NCBI RefSeq assembly: GCF_900156305.1
Contig: NZ_FTPL01000001.1
Span: 186,001-250,000, forward strand
Direction of reading: 5' to 3'
DNA: 64,000 nucleotides
Source of the DNA: Edaphobacillus lindanitolerans
GTDB lineage: Bacteria; Bacillota; Bacilli; Bacillales_A; Planococcaceae
Part shown: positions 7,822 through 18,300 of the stretch, piece by piece
Layout of the letters: each line of letters opens with the position of its first letter
How positions within the stretch are numbered: the first letter of the stretch is position 1
The notes under the pieces: generated by a model
The model's input: the letters and a program-made list of their open reading frames with translations, nothing else
Told to the model about the DNA's origin: nothing
Databases searched by the model: none
Made by a program: the position numbers and the translations under genes

Positions 7822-8765
7822 CTGCCGGCATATTCTTGAAGAATTTTTACGGCCTGGTCTTTGTCCCGGCCGATCTGTTCTTTGAGGGCGCCGATCCCGT
7901 CGAACTTGCGCTCTTCGCGGATCCGCTCCATCCAGCGGATCCGAGCGCTGCGGCCGTACAGGTCTCCCTCGAATCCGATCAGGTGGACTTCAACCGACAA
8001 TTCACTTTTGTCAGGGTCTTTGAATGTCGGGCGGAAGCCGGCGTTCAGGACGCCCGGGTATCTGTTTCCTTCAGACTCATAAAACACGGCATAGACCCCC
8101 GGGGCAGGAAGACAGGCTCCCTCGGCAGGGCGGACGTTCGCCGTCGGGAATCCGATGGTGCGGCCGCGCTTGTCGCCTTCGATGACGATTCCGTCGGTCA
8201 TGAGCGGCCGGCCGAGCAGCCCGGCGGCCCCTTGCACATCCCCTTCGGCCAGAAGTTTCCGGACCCTCGTCGAGCTCACCTTCTCGCCGCCGTCCTCCAC
8301 CTTCCCGACGACCGAGACGCCGTAAGCCCCGTTCGCGAGCTGCCGGAGCGTGTCCGGAGTCCCTTTTCCGAACTTCCCGAACGTAAAGTCAAACCCGGTC
8401 GTAATATGGCGTGCGCCGATGCCCTTGATGTAGCATTCGATGAATTCTTCGGGAGTCAGCGAGGCGAATTCCTTCGAGAACCGGATGACAAAGACAGCCC
8501 CGACGCCCATGTCACTGAGGATTTCAAGCTTCTGTTCGAGCGGTGTGATGTAGGTCACGTCTTTCTTGTTGCCGAGCACGGCTGACGGATGCGGATCGAA
8601 TGTCATGACGGCCGGCACCAGGCCTTCCTTCCGGGCAACTTCGGCCGCATGGCCGATCACTTGCTGATGGCCGCGGTGGATTCCGTCGAAAAATCCGGCG
8701 GCTACCGAATAGCCGATCCCTTCGGTGTCCGGCTTTTCAGGATAAGCGAGTTTGTGAACTTTCAT
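7818..8765 (-). CDS. ribF: Bifunctional riboflavin kinase / FAD synthetase
   Basis: RibF phosphorylates riboflavin to FMN and adenylates FMN to FAD in the cytoplasm. The N-terminal nucleotidyltransferase has GFFDGIHRGHQ and the SSTRVR motif (about residues 165-170); the C-terminal kinase has GRTIGFPTAN followed by GVYAV. Length 315 residues is typical. The start overlaps the truB stop as ATGA and is preceded by AAAGGAGG. It is the last gene of the rimP-infB-truB operon. B. subtilis calls it ribC. I saw no FMN riboswitch nearby. Confidence 0.97.
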   Translation of the reverse strand: MKVHKLAYPEKPDTEGIGYSVAAGFFDGIHRGHQQVIGHAAEVARKEGLVPAVMTFDPHPSAVLGNKKDVTYITPLEQKLEILSDMGVGAVFVIRFSKEFASLTPEEFIECYIKGIGARHITTGFDFTFGKFGKGTPDTLRQLANGAYGVSVVGKVEDGGEKVSSTRVRKLLAEGDVQGAAGLLGRPLMTDGIVIEGDKRGRTIGFPTANVRPAEGACLPAPGVYAVFYESEGNRYPGVLNAGFRPTFKDPDKSELSVEVHLIGFEGDLYGRSARIRWMERIREERKFDGIGALKEQIGRDKDQAVKILQEYAGS

Positions 8766-9694
8766 TGGTGGTCCTCCTTTGCTTCAGGGACTCCGAACAT
8801 CTTTTCAGGCTTCATGAGTCCCGTTTTTTCCGGATGCTTCCGATAGACGGCAACGGCTTTCCCGCCAGCCGCAAAAACGATCCGTTCATTCCCATCAAGC
8901 AGGCTGTGGGCCGGCAGAACCTGTCCGTTCATCACACGGGCCGCCAGGCTGCCGTCCATCTCGATGAACGGAAAACCTTCAAGTGCGCGTTCAAGCGGAA
9001 GGACCGTTTCCCCGAGTCGCCCCGCCCCGTGCATCCGCTCCACGTCGCCCAGCGTCAGGCAGTCCCCGGCTGTGAATGAGCCGGATGTTGTCCGGATGAG
9101 CGAAGCCATATGTGCGGGATACCCGAGTTCTTCCCCGATCCGCACGGCAAGCGTCCGGATGTACGTCCCTTTCCCGCATTCGACCCGTATGGCGAATTCC
9201 GGCTCTTCCCCGTCGAATGACGGTTCTTTGGACAGCAGTTCAAGGCTGTGGATCTTCACGGTCCGGGAAGGCCGCTCCACCTCAATTCCCTGGCGTGCAT
9301 ATTCATAGAGTTTTCGGCCGTTCACCTTGACAGCCGAATACATGGGCGGGACCTGGACGATGTCTCCGGTGAGGGATGACAGTACTTCACGTACCCGTCC
9401 AGCCGGGATCTGTTTGTCCGACAGGTCCGATTCGACCGTCTCTCCAGAGGCGTCTTCCGTCTCCGTTGCACGGCCGACTTTGACCACCGCCTCGTAGGTT
9501 TTGCCTGCGTCCGTCACATATTCGGCCGCCTTCGTTGCCCTGCCCAGGCAGATCGGGAGCACGCCCTCGACGTCCGGGTCGAGCGTGCCCGTGTGGCCGA
9601 TCCGTTTCATCCTCAAAATCTTCCTGAGGCGGAACACACAGTCATGGGACGTCATGCCCTTTTCTTTCCAGAGTGGCAGGATGCCTTCATACAT
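8762..9694 (-). CDS. truB: tRNA pseudouridine(55) synthase TruB
   Basis: TruB converts U55 of the tRNA T-loop to pseudouridine. The 310-residue protein has the catalytic Asp in GHTGTLDPDVEGVLP (about residues 33-47), the YEAVVKVG strand and a C-terminal PUA-like extension. The ATG at 9694 is preceded by AAAGGAGG. It lies between rbfA and ribF; a terminator-like hairpin separates it from rbfA, but the order is that of the conserved infB operon. Confidence 0.97.
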   Translation of the reverse strand: MYEGILPLWKEKGMTSHDCVFRLRKILRMKRIGHTGTLDPDVEGVLPICLGRATKAAEYVTDAGKTYEAVVKVGRATETEDASGETVESDLSDKQIPAGRVREVLSSLTGDIVQVPPMYSAVKVNGRKLYEYARQGIEVERPSRTVKIHSLELLSKEPSFDGEEPEFAIRVECGKGTYIRTLAVRIGEELGYPAHMASLIRTTSGSFTAGDCLTLGDVERMHGAGRLGETVLPLERALEGFPFIEMDGSLAARVMNGQVLPAHSLLDGNERIVFAAGGKAVAVYRKHPEKTGLMKPEKMFGVPEAKEDHQ

Positions 9695-9761
9695 GCCGGG
9701 GACCTCCTTTCATTCTGGCGTTCAAATTTCTTCAGCCGTTCCCGGCGGATCCGTATGTACG

Positions 9762-9795
9762 GAAAACGAGCCTGCGCCGATCCGGCCGCAGGCTC
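9762..9795 (-). terminator. Terminator-like hairpin between rbfA and truB
   Basis: GAGCCTGCG/CGCAGGCTC forms a nine-base-pair stem, followed on the minus strand by GTTTTCC. The U-run is short, so this is likely partial or weak termination within the infB-ribF operon. Confidence 0.55.
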
Positions 9796-9802
9796 TTTCC
9801 CC

Positions 9803-10162
9803 TTATTCCTCCGTCTCCGGCGTTGATTCATTGACCTGCCGGAGCAGGGACTCGATCCGGTTCCCGTAGTCGACCGACGCGTCAAATTCAAAGAAGATCT
9901 CAGGTGTTTTACGGAGTCGGATCCGGTGGCCGATTTCGGACCGGATAAACCCTTTTGCCTTTGTCAGGCCCTTGAGTGTTTCTTCTTTCTGGCGGTCGTC
10001 TCCCAGCACGGAAATGAAGATCGTGGCCTGCTGAAGGTCCCCGGTCACTTCCACATCCGTCACGGTGACGAATCCGATCCGCGGGTCTTTCAGCTTCCGG
10101 CTGATGATGTCCCCGAGTTCTTTTTTCATCTGCTCCGCCACGCGGTTTGCCCTCATTGTCAT
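9803..10162 (-). CDS. rbfA: 30S ribosome-binding factor A
   Basis: RbfA assists late maturation of the 16S rRNA 5' end and cold adaptation of the 30S subunit. I chose the internal ATG that gives [17 protein letters not shown] because family proteins start there and GAGGTG precedes it; the frame is open further upstream without similarity. The 119-residue product has the KH-like core [19 protein letters not shown] and [20 protein letters not shown]. It follows ylxP and infB. Confidence 0.96.
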   Translation of the reverse strand: MTMRANRVAEQMKKELGDIISRKLKDPRIGFVTVTDVEVTGDLQQATIFISVLGDDRQKEETLKGLTKAKGFIRSEIGHRIRLRKTPEIFFEFDASVDYGNRIESLLRQVNESTPETEE

Positions 10163-10182
10163 GTTGAACACCTCGGCTTCCG

Positions 10183-10461
10183 CTATAAGTCTTGCTTCGT
10201 GCTTTGCGTCATTTCCCATCCCGGATGGGACATCAGGAAGTTCAGCACCCGGTCAATTTCCCGTTCCGCGGAGGTTCTGGAAGAAGCCACTGCGACGATA
10301 GAAATGCCGGCCCGCTGCCACAGGTCCTGATGGTCCGTCTCGGCGATGGAAACATTGTATTGCTGTCTGACTCTCGTGAGCATGCGCTGCAGGATGGCCC
10401 GCTTGTCCTTCAATGAATGCGTTTCATAAAGATGAAACTCGCATTCGGCGAGGATGATCAC
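10183..10461 (-). CDS. ylxP: DUF503 family protein YlxP
   Basis: This 92-residue protein has the same length as B. subtilis YlxP and the family core [24 protein letters not shown] followed by [11 protein letters not shown]. Function is not firmly known; proximity to infB and rbfA suggests a ribosome-associated role, which is inference. The start is GTG (VIILAECE), overlapping the infB stop as GTGA with GAAGAGG upstream; the open frame extends further upstream but that part lies in infB. Confidence 0.9.
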   Translation of the reverse strand: MIILAECEFHLYETHSLKDKRAILQRMLTRVRQQYNVSIAETDHQDLWQRAGISIVAVASSRTSAEREIDRVLNFLMSHPGWEMTQSTKQDL

Positions 10462-12860
10462 GCCCGCTCGACCTCTTCCATGACGAAGGCTTCGATGATG
10501 TCGCCTTCTTTGACATCGTTGAAGTTTTTGATCGTCATCCCGCATTCATAGCCGCGGGCCACTTCTTTGGCATCATCTTTGAACCGCTTCAGCGTATCCA
10601 GTTCCCCTTCGAAGACGACGACGCCGTCACGGATGACACGGACACCGGAGTCGCGGGTCACCTTGCCCTCTGTCACATAGGCACCCGCAATCGTGCCCAC
10701 TTTGGACACTTTGAATGTTTCGCGGACTTCTGCCTGGCCGATGACCTTTTCCTGGAATTCAGGGTCAAGAAGCCCCTTCATCGCGGATTCGATCTCTTCG
10801 ATGACTTTATAGATGACGCGGTGAAGCCGGATGTCCACGCCTTCTGCTTCGGCCGCGCGCTTCGCATTCACATCCGGGCGCACGTTGAAACCGATCACGA
10901 TGGCATTGGATGCTGCAGCAAGGCTGATGTCCGATTCGGTGATCGCCCCTGCACCCGTATGGATGATCTTGACATTGACGCCTTCGACCTCGATCTTCAT
11001 GAGGGAAGCCGCCATGGCCTCGACCGTTCCCTGTACGTCGGCCTTGACGATCAGGTTCAGTTCCTTCATCTCGCCTTGTTTCATCTGTTCGAACAAGTTG
11101 TCCAGCGTGACGCGGGATTTCTCGCCGCGCTGTTCCTGGATCACGTCCATCGCACGGGACTCGCCGACCTGGCGGGCGGTCTTTTCGTCTTCGAAGACGA
11201 CGAACCGGTCGCCGGCAAGCGGCACTTCGTTCAGGCCGGTGATCTCGACAGGAGTGGAAGGAGCGGCGTCCTTCACCCGGCGGCCGACATCATTGACCAT
11301 CGCGCGGACCCGTCCGAATGCAGAGCCGACAACAATCGGATCGCCGATCTTGAGCGTGCCGTCCTGGACGAGCAGTGTCGCAACCGAGCCGCGGCCTTTG
11401 TCAAGGCGTGCCTCGATGACCGTACCGCGTGCCCGCGTGGCCGGATTGGCCTTCAGTTCCTCGACTTCCGAAACGAGAAGGACCATTTCAAGGAGCGTGT
11501 CGATCCCTTCGCCCTTCAGAGCGGAGATCGGGACGAAGATCGTCTCGCCGCCCCAGTCTTCCGGGACGAGGCCGTGTTCAGTGAGTTCCTGCATGACCCG
11601 GTCCGGATTGGCGGTCGGCTTATCCATCTTGTTGACCGCGACGATGATTGGAACTTCTGCCGCCTTTGCATGGTTGATCGCTTCGATCGTCTGCGGCATG
11701 ACGCCGTCGTCCGCCGCCACGACGAGAATCGTAATATCCGTGATTTTTGCCCCGCGCGCCCGCATGGTCGTGAAGGCGGCGTGGCCAGGTGTATCGAGGA
11801 AGGTGATTTTCTTGCCGTTCTCGTTGACCTGGTAGGCACCGATATGCTGGGTGATGCCGCCGGCTTCGCCTTCCGTCACTTTTGTGTTCCGGATGGAGTC
11901 GAGGAGCGTCGTCTTCCCGTGGTCGACGTGGCCCATGATCGTCACGACCGGCGGGCGCTCTTCCTTCAGTTCGTCGGAGCCTTCCTCTTCTTCGAAGTAG
12001 GTCTCGAGGTCGGTGATGTCGACCCGGATTTCTTCTTCCACTTCAACCCCGTAATCGGCACAGATCAGCTCAATGGCATCTTTGTCGAGTTCCTGGTTGA
12101 TCGTCGCCATCACGCCGAGCATGAACAGCTTCTTGATGATTTCGGAAGGCTCGCGGCCGAGCTTCTTGGCCAGCTCTGCCACGGAGAGCGATTCGTAGAA
12201 TGTAATCTTCTCCGGCAGCGGTTTTGGCGTTCGCGGCACCTGCTGGACCGGCTGTTTTTTCTTTCTGCCCTGGTGCGTCCCGCGGATCGGGCGTCCGCCC
12301 GGACCTCTGCGTGCACCCTGGCCCTGGCGGTTGCCGCCGCCCTGGCCTGCAGGACGGCTGCCCGTGCCCTGGCCTTGGCGGTTGCCGCCGCCCTGGCCTG
12401 CAGGACGGTTGCCCGCTCCCTGACCCTGGCGGTTGCCGCCGCCCTGGCCTGCAGGACGGCTGCCCGTGCCCTGGCCTTGGCGGTTGCCGCCGCCCTGGCC
12501 TGCAGGACGGTTGCCCGTGCCCTGGCCCTGGCGGTTGCCGCCGCTTTGGCCTGCAGGACGGCTGCCCGTGCCCTGGCCTTGGCGGTTGCCGCCGCCCTGG
12601 CCTGCAGGACGGCTGCCCGCTCCCTGGCCTTGGCGGTTGCCTGTGTTCTGTCCTTGGCGGTTGCCGCTGTTCTGGCCTGTCGCACGGTTTTGCTGGCCTC
12701 CGCTGCGCCCGAATTTCTGGTCGAGCTTAGTTGTAGCGTTCCCGTCCAGCATGGACATATGATTTTTCACGTCAATATTCATCTTGCCGAGTTCGTCAAT
12801 CACTTCCCGGCTTGATTTATTGACCTTTCTAGCGTATTCGTGAACTCTGATCTTCGTCAT
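10458..12860 (-). CDS. infB: Translation initiation factor IF-2
   Basis: IF-2 is the GTPase that delivers initiator tRNA to the 30S subunit and promotes subunit joining. The 800-residue protein has an N-terminal IF2_N helix domain (1-55), a Gly/Arg/Gln-rich linker (about 56-205) built mostly of 17-residue repeats, a second IF2_N domain (225-275), then the G domain with GHVDHGKTT (310-318), DTPGHA and NKMD, followed by domains II, III and C2. The ATG follows AGGAGGAG. The linker is longer and more repetitive than in B. subtilis IF-2. It is in the nusA-ylxR-ylxQ-infB operon. Confidence 0.98.
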   Translation of the reverse strand: MTKIRVHEYARKVNKSSREVIDELGKMNIDVKNHMSMLDGNATTKLDQKFGRSGGQQNRATGQNSGNRQGQNTGNRQGQGAGSRPAGQGGGNRQGQGTGSRPAGQSGGNRQGQGTGNRPAGQGGGNRQGQGTGSRPAGQGGGNRQGQGAGNRPAGQGGGNRQGQGTGSRPAGQGGGNRQGQGARRGPGGRPIRGTHQGRKKKQPVQQVPRTPKPLPEKITFYESLSVAELAKKLGREPSEIIKKLFMLGVMATINQELDKDAIELICADYGVEVEEEIRVDITDLETYFEEEEGSDELKEERPPVVTIMGHVDHGKTTLLDSIRNTKVTEGEAGGITQHIGAYQVNENGKKITFLDTPGHAAFTTMRARGAKITDITILVVAADDGVMPQTIEAINHAKAAEVPIIVAVNKMDKPTANPDRVMQELTEHGLVPEDWGGETIFVPISALKGEGIDTLLEMVLLVSEVEELKANPATRARGTVIEARLDKGRGSVATLLVQDGTLKIGDPIVVGSAFGRVRAMVNDVGRRVKDAAPSTPVEITGLNEVPLAGDRFVVFEDEKTARQVGESRAMDVIQEQRGEKSRVTLDNLFEQMKQGEMKELNLIVKADVQGTVEAMAASLMKIEVEGVNVKIIHTGAGAITESDISLAAASNAIVIGFNVRPDVNAKRAAEAEGVDIRLHRVIYKVIEEIESAMKGLLDPEFQEKVIGQAEVRETFKVSKVGTIAGAYVTEGKVTRDSGVRVIRDGVVVFEGELDTLKRFKDDAKEVARGYECGMTIKNFNDVKEGDIIEAFVMEEVERA
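12336..12641 (-). repeat. 51-bp in-frame minisatellite in infB
   Basis: Six full 51-bp units and a partial seventh encode GNRQGQG(T/A)G(S/N)RPAGQGG at IF-2 residues 74-175. Units differ only at a few third positions and at the T/A and S/N sites. All lengths are multiples of three, so the frame is kept. Confidence 0.93.
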
Positions 12861-12864
12861 TCGG

Positions 12865-13191
12865 TCACTCCTCCTCTTGTTCCTTCAGCAGGCCGGACAG
12901 CTTTTTTGCAAAGCCGCTGTCCGTTATCGCCAATACGACGCGCGCCTCCTTTCCGATTGCATGCCCGATCTCATAACGGGAGCCAAATGCATGCATTGGG
13001 GTTCGGTAGTGGATGCATTTATCCCTGAACTTGCCGGCCGTATTGGCCGAAGCATCATCCGACAGGATAACCAGCTTCGCAGATCCGCTGCGGATTGCCG
13101 CCAGCACCAGTTCCTCTCCGGTGATGATTTTGCGGGCGCGCGTCGCAAGTCCGATCAAATTAAATATTTTTTGCCGGTTCAGTTCGTTCAT
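12865..13191 (-). CDS. ylxQ: L7Ae-family ribosomal protein YlxQ
   Basis: This 108-residue protein belongs to the L7Ae/L30e kink-turn-binding family, seen from [39 protein letters not shown]. subtilis YlxQ has been reported to bind kink-turn RNA; its cellular target is unclear. It overlaps the ylxR stop by ATGA and ends just before infB, so all three genes are coupled. The C terminus is acidic (LLKEQEEE). Confidence 0.92.
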   Translation of the reverse strand: MNELNRQKIFNLIGLATRARKIITGEELVLAAIRSGSAKLVILSDDASANTAGKFRDKCIHYRTPMHAFGSRYEIGHAIGKEARVVLAITDSGFAKKLSGLLKEQEEE

Positions 13192-13466
13192 AGCAGCTTT
13201 TCTCTCAAGATGAGGCGCAGGACCTCGTCATATAGTTCATCCGGTATTTTCACACCGAGCTGGTTCTCGAGCGCATTGCGCTTTTTCGCCTGTTCGACGG
13301 CTTCTTCCGACTTGGAAATATACGTTCCGCGGCCGGATTTCTTGCCCGTCGGATCGACGGAGACTTCTCCGTCCTTTGACCGGACGATCCGGATCATTTC
13401 TTTTTTCGGATACATGCCGCCGGTAGCCGCGCAACGGCGCAGAGGCACTTTCTTGCCGTTAGCCAT
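13188..13466 (-). CDS. ylxR: YlxR (DUF448) RNA-binding protein
   Basis: YlxR is a small basic RNA-binding protein, reported in B. subtilis to modulate RNase P (named RnpM). The 92 residues contain the family motifs PLRRCAATGGMYPKKEMIRIVR and DPTGKKSGRGTYIS. It starts at an ATG behind AAAGGATGG, shortly after nusA, and overlaps ylxQ by four bases. Confidence 0.93.
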   Translation of the reverse strand: MANGKKVPLRRCAATGGMYPKKEMIRIVRSKDGEVSVDPTGKKSGRGTYISKSEEAVEQAKKRNALENQLGVKIPDELYDEVLRLILREKLL

Positions 13467-13485
13467 CGTTTACCATCCTTTCCGG

Positions 13486-14730
13486 TCAGTCTTCGTCTGC
13501 CGGTTCGGTCGCGCCATCGGCGGTTCTTTCACCGTACAGATCGATCTCGCCGGATTCCTCGGTTTCTGCTTCATCGTACAAATCGTATTGTGCATCGCCT
13601 GTCCCGTCTTCATCCTCGTACCAGTCACCCTCGAGGCCGTCGTCTGCCGGTTCCGGCACATCGGTGACGGTGCGCGGGTAGATGCCGAGTTCACGGGCGT
13701 CCGCCTCGCTCTTGATGTCGATTTTCCAGCCGGTCAGTTTGGCTGCGAGCCGGGCATTTTGCCCCCGCTTGCCGATAGCCAGGGAGAGCTGGTAATCCGG
13801 AACGACGACGGTCGTCGACTTTTCTTCCTCATTGACAAGCACATCCAGCACTTTTGCTGGGCTGAGCGCGTTGGCAACAAAGATCTCCGGGTTCTCGGAC
13901 CATTCGACGATGTCGATCTTCTCGCCCGAAAGCTCGTCGACGATAGTCTGAACGCGGTTTCCGCGCGCTCCGACGCAGGAGCCGACCGGATCGACATCGT
14001 CATTGTGGGCACAGACCGAGATCTTGGAACGGTCTCCCGCCTCGCGGGCGATCGATTTGATCTCGACGATGCCATCATAGATTTCCGGCACTTCCATTTC
14101 AAAAAGCCGCCGCAGAAGTCCCGGGTGCGTCCGCGAAACAAATACTTGCGGACCGCGCGAAGAACGTTCCACTTTCGTGATGTAGACCTTGATGCGGTCG
14201 TGCGGCCGGTAGGATTCGGAAGGGATCTGCTCGTTCGACGGCAGAACAGCCTCCACTTTCCCGAGGCTGACGTAAATATTCCTCGGATCGAGACGCTCGA
14301 CAACACCGTTGACGATGTCATCCTGGCGATCGACGTACTCGTCATAGATCATGCCGCGTTCCGCTTCCCGCACACGCTGCGTGACGACCTGCTTTGCGGT
14401 CTGTGCGGCAATCCGGCCGAAATCGCGCGGCGTCACTTCTTCTTCCACGACGTCCCCGATCTCGTAAAGGGGATTGATCTTGCGTGCTTCTTCAAGCGCA
14501 ATCTGAAGGTGATCATCCTCGATGTCTTCCTCCATCACGACATCCTTGCGTGAGTAGACGCGCATCGTCCCGGCATCCATATTGAGATCGACACGGACAT
14601 TCTGCGCCTGGTTGAAATTCCGCCGGTACGCCGTCACGAGGGCCGTTTCGATCGCTTCAATCAGCACCTCACGGGAAATCCCCTTTTGTTTTTCAAGGGC
14701 GGTGAGCGCCTCAAGAAGATCACTGCTCAT
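13486..14730 (-). CDS. nusA: Transcription termination/antitermination factor NusA
   Basis: NusA binds RNA polymerase and modulates pausing and intrinsic termination. The 414-residue protein has the N-terminal polymerase-binding domain (1-125), an S1 domain (about 135-200, [23 protein letters not shown]), and two KH domains ([15 protein letters not shown] and [19 protein letters not shown]). An acidic tail of about 50 residues ([13 protein letters not shown] onward) follows, longer than in B. subtilis NusA (371 residues). It is directly downstream of rimP and may be controlled by the leader hairpin upstream of rimP. Confidence 0.97.
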   Translation of the reverse strand: MSSDLLEALTALEKQKGISREVLIEAIETALVTAYRRNFNQAQNVRVDLNMDAGTMRVYSRKDVVMEEDIEDDHLQIALEEARKINPLYEIGDVVEEEVTPRDFGRIAAQTAKQVVTQRVREAERGMIYDEYVDRQDDIVNGVVERLDPRNIYVSLGKVEAVLPSNEQIPSESYRPHDRIKVYITKVERSSRGPQVFVSRTHPGLLRRLFEMEVPEIYDGIVEIKSIAREAGDRSKISVCAHNDDVDPVGSCVGARGNRVQTIVDELSGEKIDIVEWSENPEIFVANALSPAKVLDVLVNEEEKSTTVVVPDYQLSLAIGKRGQNARLAAKLTGWKIDIKSEADARELGIYPRTVTDVPEPADDGLEGDWYEDEDGTGDAQYDLYDEAETEESGEIDLYGERTADGATEPADED

Positions 14731-14760
14731 CTGCTATTCACTCCAATCCTGACTTTATGC

Positions 14761-15231
14761 CTAGAAATCGATGGCCAACCGCGCAAAGGCGATTTTGTCC
14801 TTCGGTATCCCGACTTTCACTTTACGGGTCTTCACTTTCATTTCGAGTTCAGCGCCTTCATCCCCGTAGGAAAGAAGGTAGCCTTCGAACTCCTTGGCGC
14901 CATCGATGGGCTCATACGTCCGGATATGGACAAACGAACCGACGGCTTTCTCAAAATCTTTCTCTTTCTTGAGCGGCCGTTCTGCACCCGGGGAAGAGAC
15001 TTCCAGGAAATAATTCTGGGTGATCGGATCCGCTTCATCGAGCTTTTCGCTGAGCTGCTCACTGACAGCCGCACACTGATCGATGTCGATCCCGCCGCCC
15101 GGTGTATCGATGAATACCCGGAGGAACCATTCGCGGCCCTCTTTGACGAATTCGATATCGACCAGCTCCAGCCCCTCCTGCTCAAGGATCGGGGTGACCA
15201 GCACTTCAACTTCAGATGTGATTTTGCTCAT
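14761..15231 (-). CDS. rimP: Ribosome maturation factor RimP
   Basis: RimP assists 30S subunit assembly. The internal ATG that gives [16 protein letters not shown] was chosen because AAGGAGGTTGTT precedes it and the product is 156 residues, the same as B. subtilis RimP (YlxS). The signatures [22 protein letters not shown] and [20 protein letters not shown] are present. It is the first gene of the nusA-infB operon, with a promoter and attenuator-like hairpin upstream. Confidence 0.96.
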   Translation of the reverse strand: MSKITSEVEVLVTPILEQEGLELVDIEFVKEGREWFLRVFIDTPGGGIDIDQCAAVSEQLSEKLDEADPITQNYFLEVSSPGAERPLKKEKDFEKAVGSFVHIRTYEPIDGAKEFEGYLLSYGDEGAELEMKVKTRKVKVGIPKDKIAFARLAIDF

Positions 15232-15264
15232 AACAACCTCCTTGGTTCCCGGAAAAAAGCTCTC

Positions 15265-15297
15265 GACAAACAGAAAAGAGCGGGAGATCCCACTCTT
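15265..15297 (-). terminator. Hairpin terminator: end of polC and attenuator candidate in the rimP-nusA leader
   Basis: AAGAGTGGGA pairs with TCCCGCTCTT on the minus strand (10 bp with one G-U), followed by TTTTCTGTTTGT. It lies after the polC stop but downstream of a good promoter at 15329-15357, so it is inside the rimP-nusA 5' leader. The interrupted U-run is that of a weak terminator. Confidence 0.75.
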
Positions 15298-15328
15298 CTG
15301 CGCGCGACTATCCGAACTTGTTGAAATA

Positions 15329-15357
15329 ATATTACCATAGCCGCATGGGTGTTGCAA
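15329..15357 (-). promoter_or_regulatory. Sigma-A promoter for rimP-nusA-infB operon
   Basis: TTGCAA (15352-15357) and TAATAT (15329-15334) are exactly 17 bp apart on the minus strand, immediately beyond the polC stop codon. Start would be near 15322, giving a leader of about 90 nt. Confidence 0.7.
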
Positions 15358-15361
15358 CAGA

Positions 15362-18300
15362 TCAGAACAGTGAAAGCTGATTCGCCTCGGGCATGCCTTC
15401 CAGGCAGCCAAGCTCATCCATATAGTCGATGATGGCCCTTGAAACCCGGCCCCTTTGCTGCAGATCTTCCTTGGAGAGGAACTCTCCCTCTTCCCGCGCT
15501 TCGACAATCTGGCGTGCGACGTTGTTGCCGAGGCCCGGAACGGCGTTGAACGGCGGGATGAGAGAATCGCCCTCGATGACGAATTCGGTCGCTTTTGACT
15601 TGTACAGATCGACCTTGGCGAACCGGTATCCGCGCTCGCACATTTCGAGTGCAAGTTCGAGCACGGTGAGCAGGCTCTTCTCTTTCGGGGACGCTTCCAG
15701 CCCCTTCGCTTCGATCTCGTCGATTTTGGCCCGGATCGTGGCGGAACCCTTGTTCATCCCGATCAAGTCGAAATCCGATGCCCGGACGGTGAAGTAGGCG
15801 GCATAGTAATACAGCGGCTCATGGACTTTGAACCAGGCGATCCGGACCGCCATGAGCACATAGGCGGCTGCGTGCGCCTTAGGGAACATGTACTTGATCT
15901 TCTTGCAGGAGTCGATGTACCAGTTCGGCACACCCTTCGACTTCATCTCGGACTCGAATTCAGGCGTCAGCCCTTTCCCCTTCCGGACCGATTCCATGAT
16001 CTTGAATGCGAGCGACGGCTCGAGCCCCTGGTAGATCAGGTAGACCATGATATCGTCCCGGCAGCCGATCACTTCGGACAGGACGCATGTCTTGTTGTGG
16101 ATAAGTTCCTGTGCATTGCCGAGCCAGACATCCGTCCCGTGGGACAGTCCCGAAATCTGGACAAGTTCCGAAAACGTCGACGGCCTCGTGTCCTCGAGCA
16201 TCTGACGCACGAATCGGGTTCCGAATTCCGGAATGCCGAGCGTCCCGGTCTTGCACCGGATCTGCTCTTCGGTGACGCCGAGCGATTCGGGACCGCTGAA
16301 GATCTTCATCACTTCCGGATCGTCCGTCGGGATCGTTTTCGGATCCAGGCCGGACAGATCCTGGAGCATGCGGATGACGGTCGGGTCATCATGGCCGAGG
16401 ATGTCGAGCTTCAGCAGGTTGTCGTGGATCGAATGGAAGTCGAAATGCGTCGTCTTCCACGAGGATTCCTGATCGTCGGCCGGGTATTGGATCGGCGTGA
16501 AGTCAAAGATGTCCATCGTGTCCGGGACGACGATGATCCCGCCGGGGTGCTGCCCGGTGTTCCGCTTGACGCCGCTGCAGCCTTGTACGAGGCGGTCGAT
16601 CTCTGCCCCTCTGATCGTGAGACCGTTGTCGTTCATGTATCCGCGCACATATCCGTAGGCGGTCTTTTCTGCAACCGTTCCGATTGTACCGGCACGGTAC
16701 ACATAGTCTTCACCAAACAGTTCTTTTGTATAATTGTGTGCCCGCGGCTGATATTCGCCGCTGAAGTTCAGGTCGATATCCGGGACCTTGTCCCCTTTGA
16801 ATCCGAGGAAGGTCTCGAACGGAATATCGTGGCCGTCCTTTTTCATCGGAATGCCGCATTCCGGGCAGTCTTTCCTCGGCAGATCGAAACCGGAGCCAAT
16901 GCTTCCGTCCGTGATGAATTCGGATTTCTTGCATTCCGGGCAGACATAATGGGGAGGAAGCGGGTTCACTTCGGTGATTTCCATCATCGTCGCGACGAGG
17001 GACGAACCGACCGATCCGCGCGACCCGACGAGGTAGCCGTCGTCGAGCGATTTCTTCACGAGCTTGTGGGAAATCAGGTAGATGACGCCGAAGCCGTGAC
17101 CGATGATCGACTTCAGTTCCTTCTCCAGCCGGTCGGTGACGATCTGGGGCAGTTCCCCGCCATAGATGGAATGGGCCATCGTGTAGGTCAGGTTGCGCAC
17201 TTCGTCGTCCGCTCCCTCGATGACCGGGGTGAACAGCTCATCCTTGATGACCTGCACTTCCCCGATCTGCTCCGCCACCCATGCCGGGTTGTCGATGACG
17301 ATCCGGGCGGCGGTTTCCTCACCGAGAAATGCGAATTCATCGAGCATCTCATCGGTAGTCCGGAAATGCACATCGGGCAGAGAATGCCGGTTGAGCGGAT
17401 TTGCGCCTCCTTGGGAGCCGACAAGGATCTTGCGGTACGCGGCCTGATGCTCATCAATGAAATGGACGTTGCCCGTGGCTACGACCGGCAGGCCGGTCTT
17501 TTTGCCGAGCTTCATCATTTTCCGGATGATGTCTTCAAGGTTCCATTCGTCCCGCACAAGCTCAAGTTCAATCAGATGGGAATAGACCGGTTTTGGATGC
17601 ACTTCAAGGTAATCATAGAACTTTGCAATCTCCTCCACTTCATCGAGCGGCTTCTGCATCAGGCCCTCGAACACTTCGCCCTTGTCGCAGCCCGAACCGA
17701 TGAGGAGGCCTTCCCGGTGCCGTTGCAGCACGGAACGCGGAATTCGCGGCACCCGGTAGAACGTCTCCGTATGGGATGCGGACACCAGTTTGAACAGGTT
17801 TTTCAGCCCGGTCTGGTTTTTGACAAGGATCGTGCAGTGCGACGGGCGGGCGCGTTTGTAAGCGTCGCCGCCGCCGATGTGAAGGTTGAATTCGTTGTGG
17901 TTCCGGATGTCCAGCTCCTCTGCCTCTTTCAGGAGATGGACAAGCAGATGGCCGGTAGCCTCACAGTCATAGATGGCCCGGTGATGCTGGGTCAGGTCGA
18001 TGCCGAACTTTTTGCAGAGCGTGTTCAGCCGGTGGTTTTTCAGTTCCGGGTGAAGCAGCCGGGCAAGCTCCAGCGTATCGATGACCGGATGGGTCCTTTC
18101 AGCGATCTCCGCCTGCTTGTATGCCTCATACAGGAAGCCCATGTCGAATGAGGCGTTGTGCGCGACGAGAATGCCGGAACCGGCCCACTCATGGAATCGC
18201 TTCGCCACATCTTTGATGTCCGGGGCACCCTGCACCATGTCATCCGTAATGCCGGTGAGCTCGATCGTCGTCGCGGAGAGCGGGTGGCCGGGATCCGAGA

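Noticed and set aside
10821-12815. A 664-codon plus-strand frame opposite infB
   Set aside because: It is the GC-rich antisense shadow of infB; it has repeats only because the IF-2 linker does, and shows no domain or ribosome site.
15821-18151. A 776-codon plus-strand frame opposite polC
   Set aside because: PolC is unmistakable on the other strand; the antisense frame has no recognisable domain.
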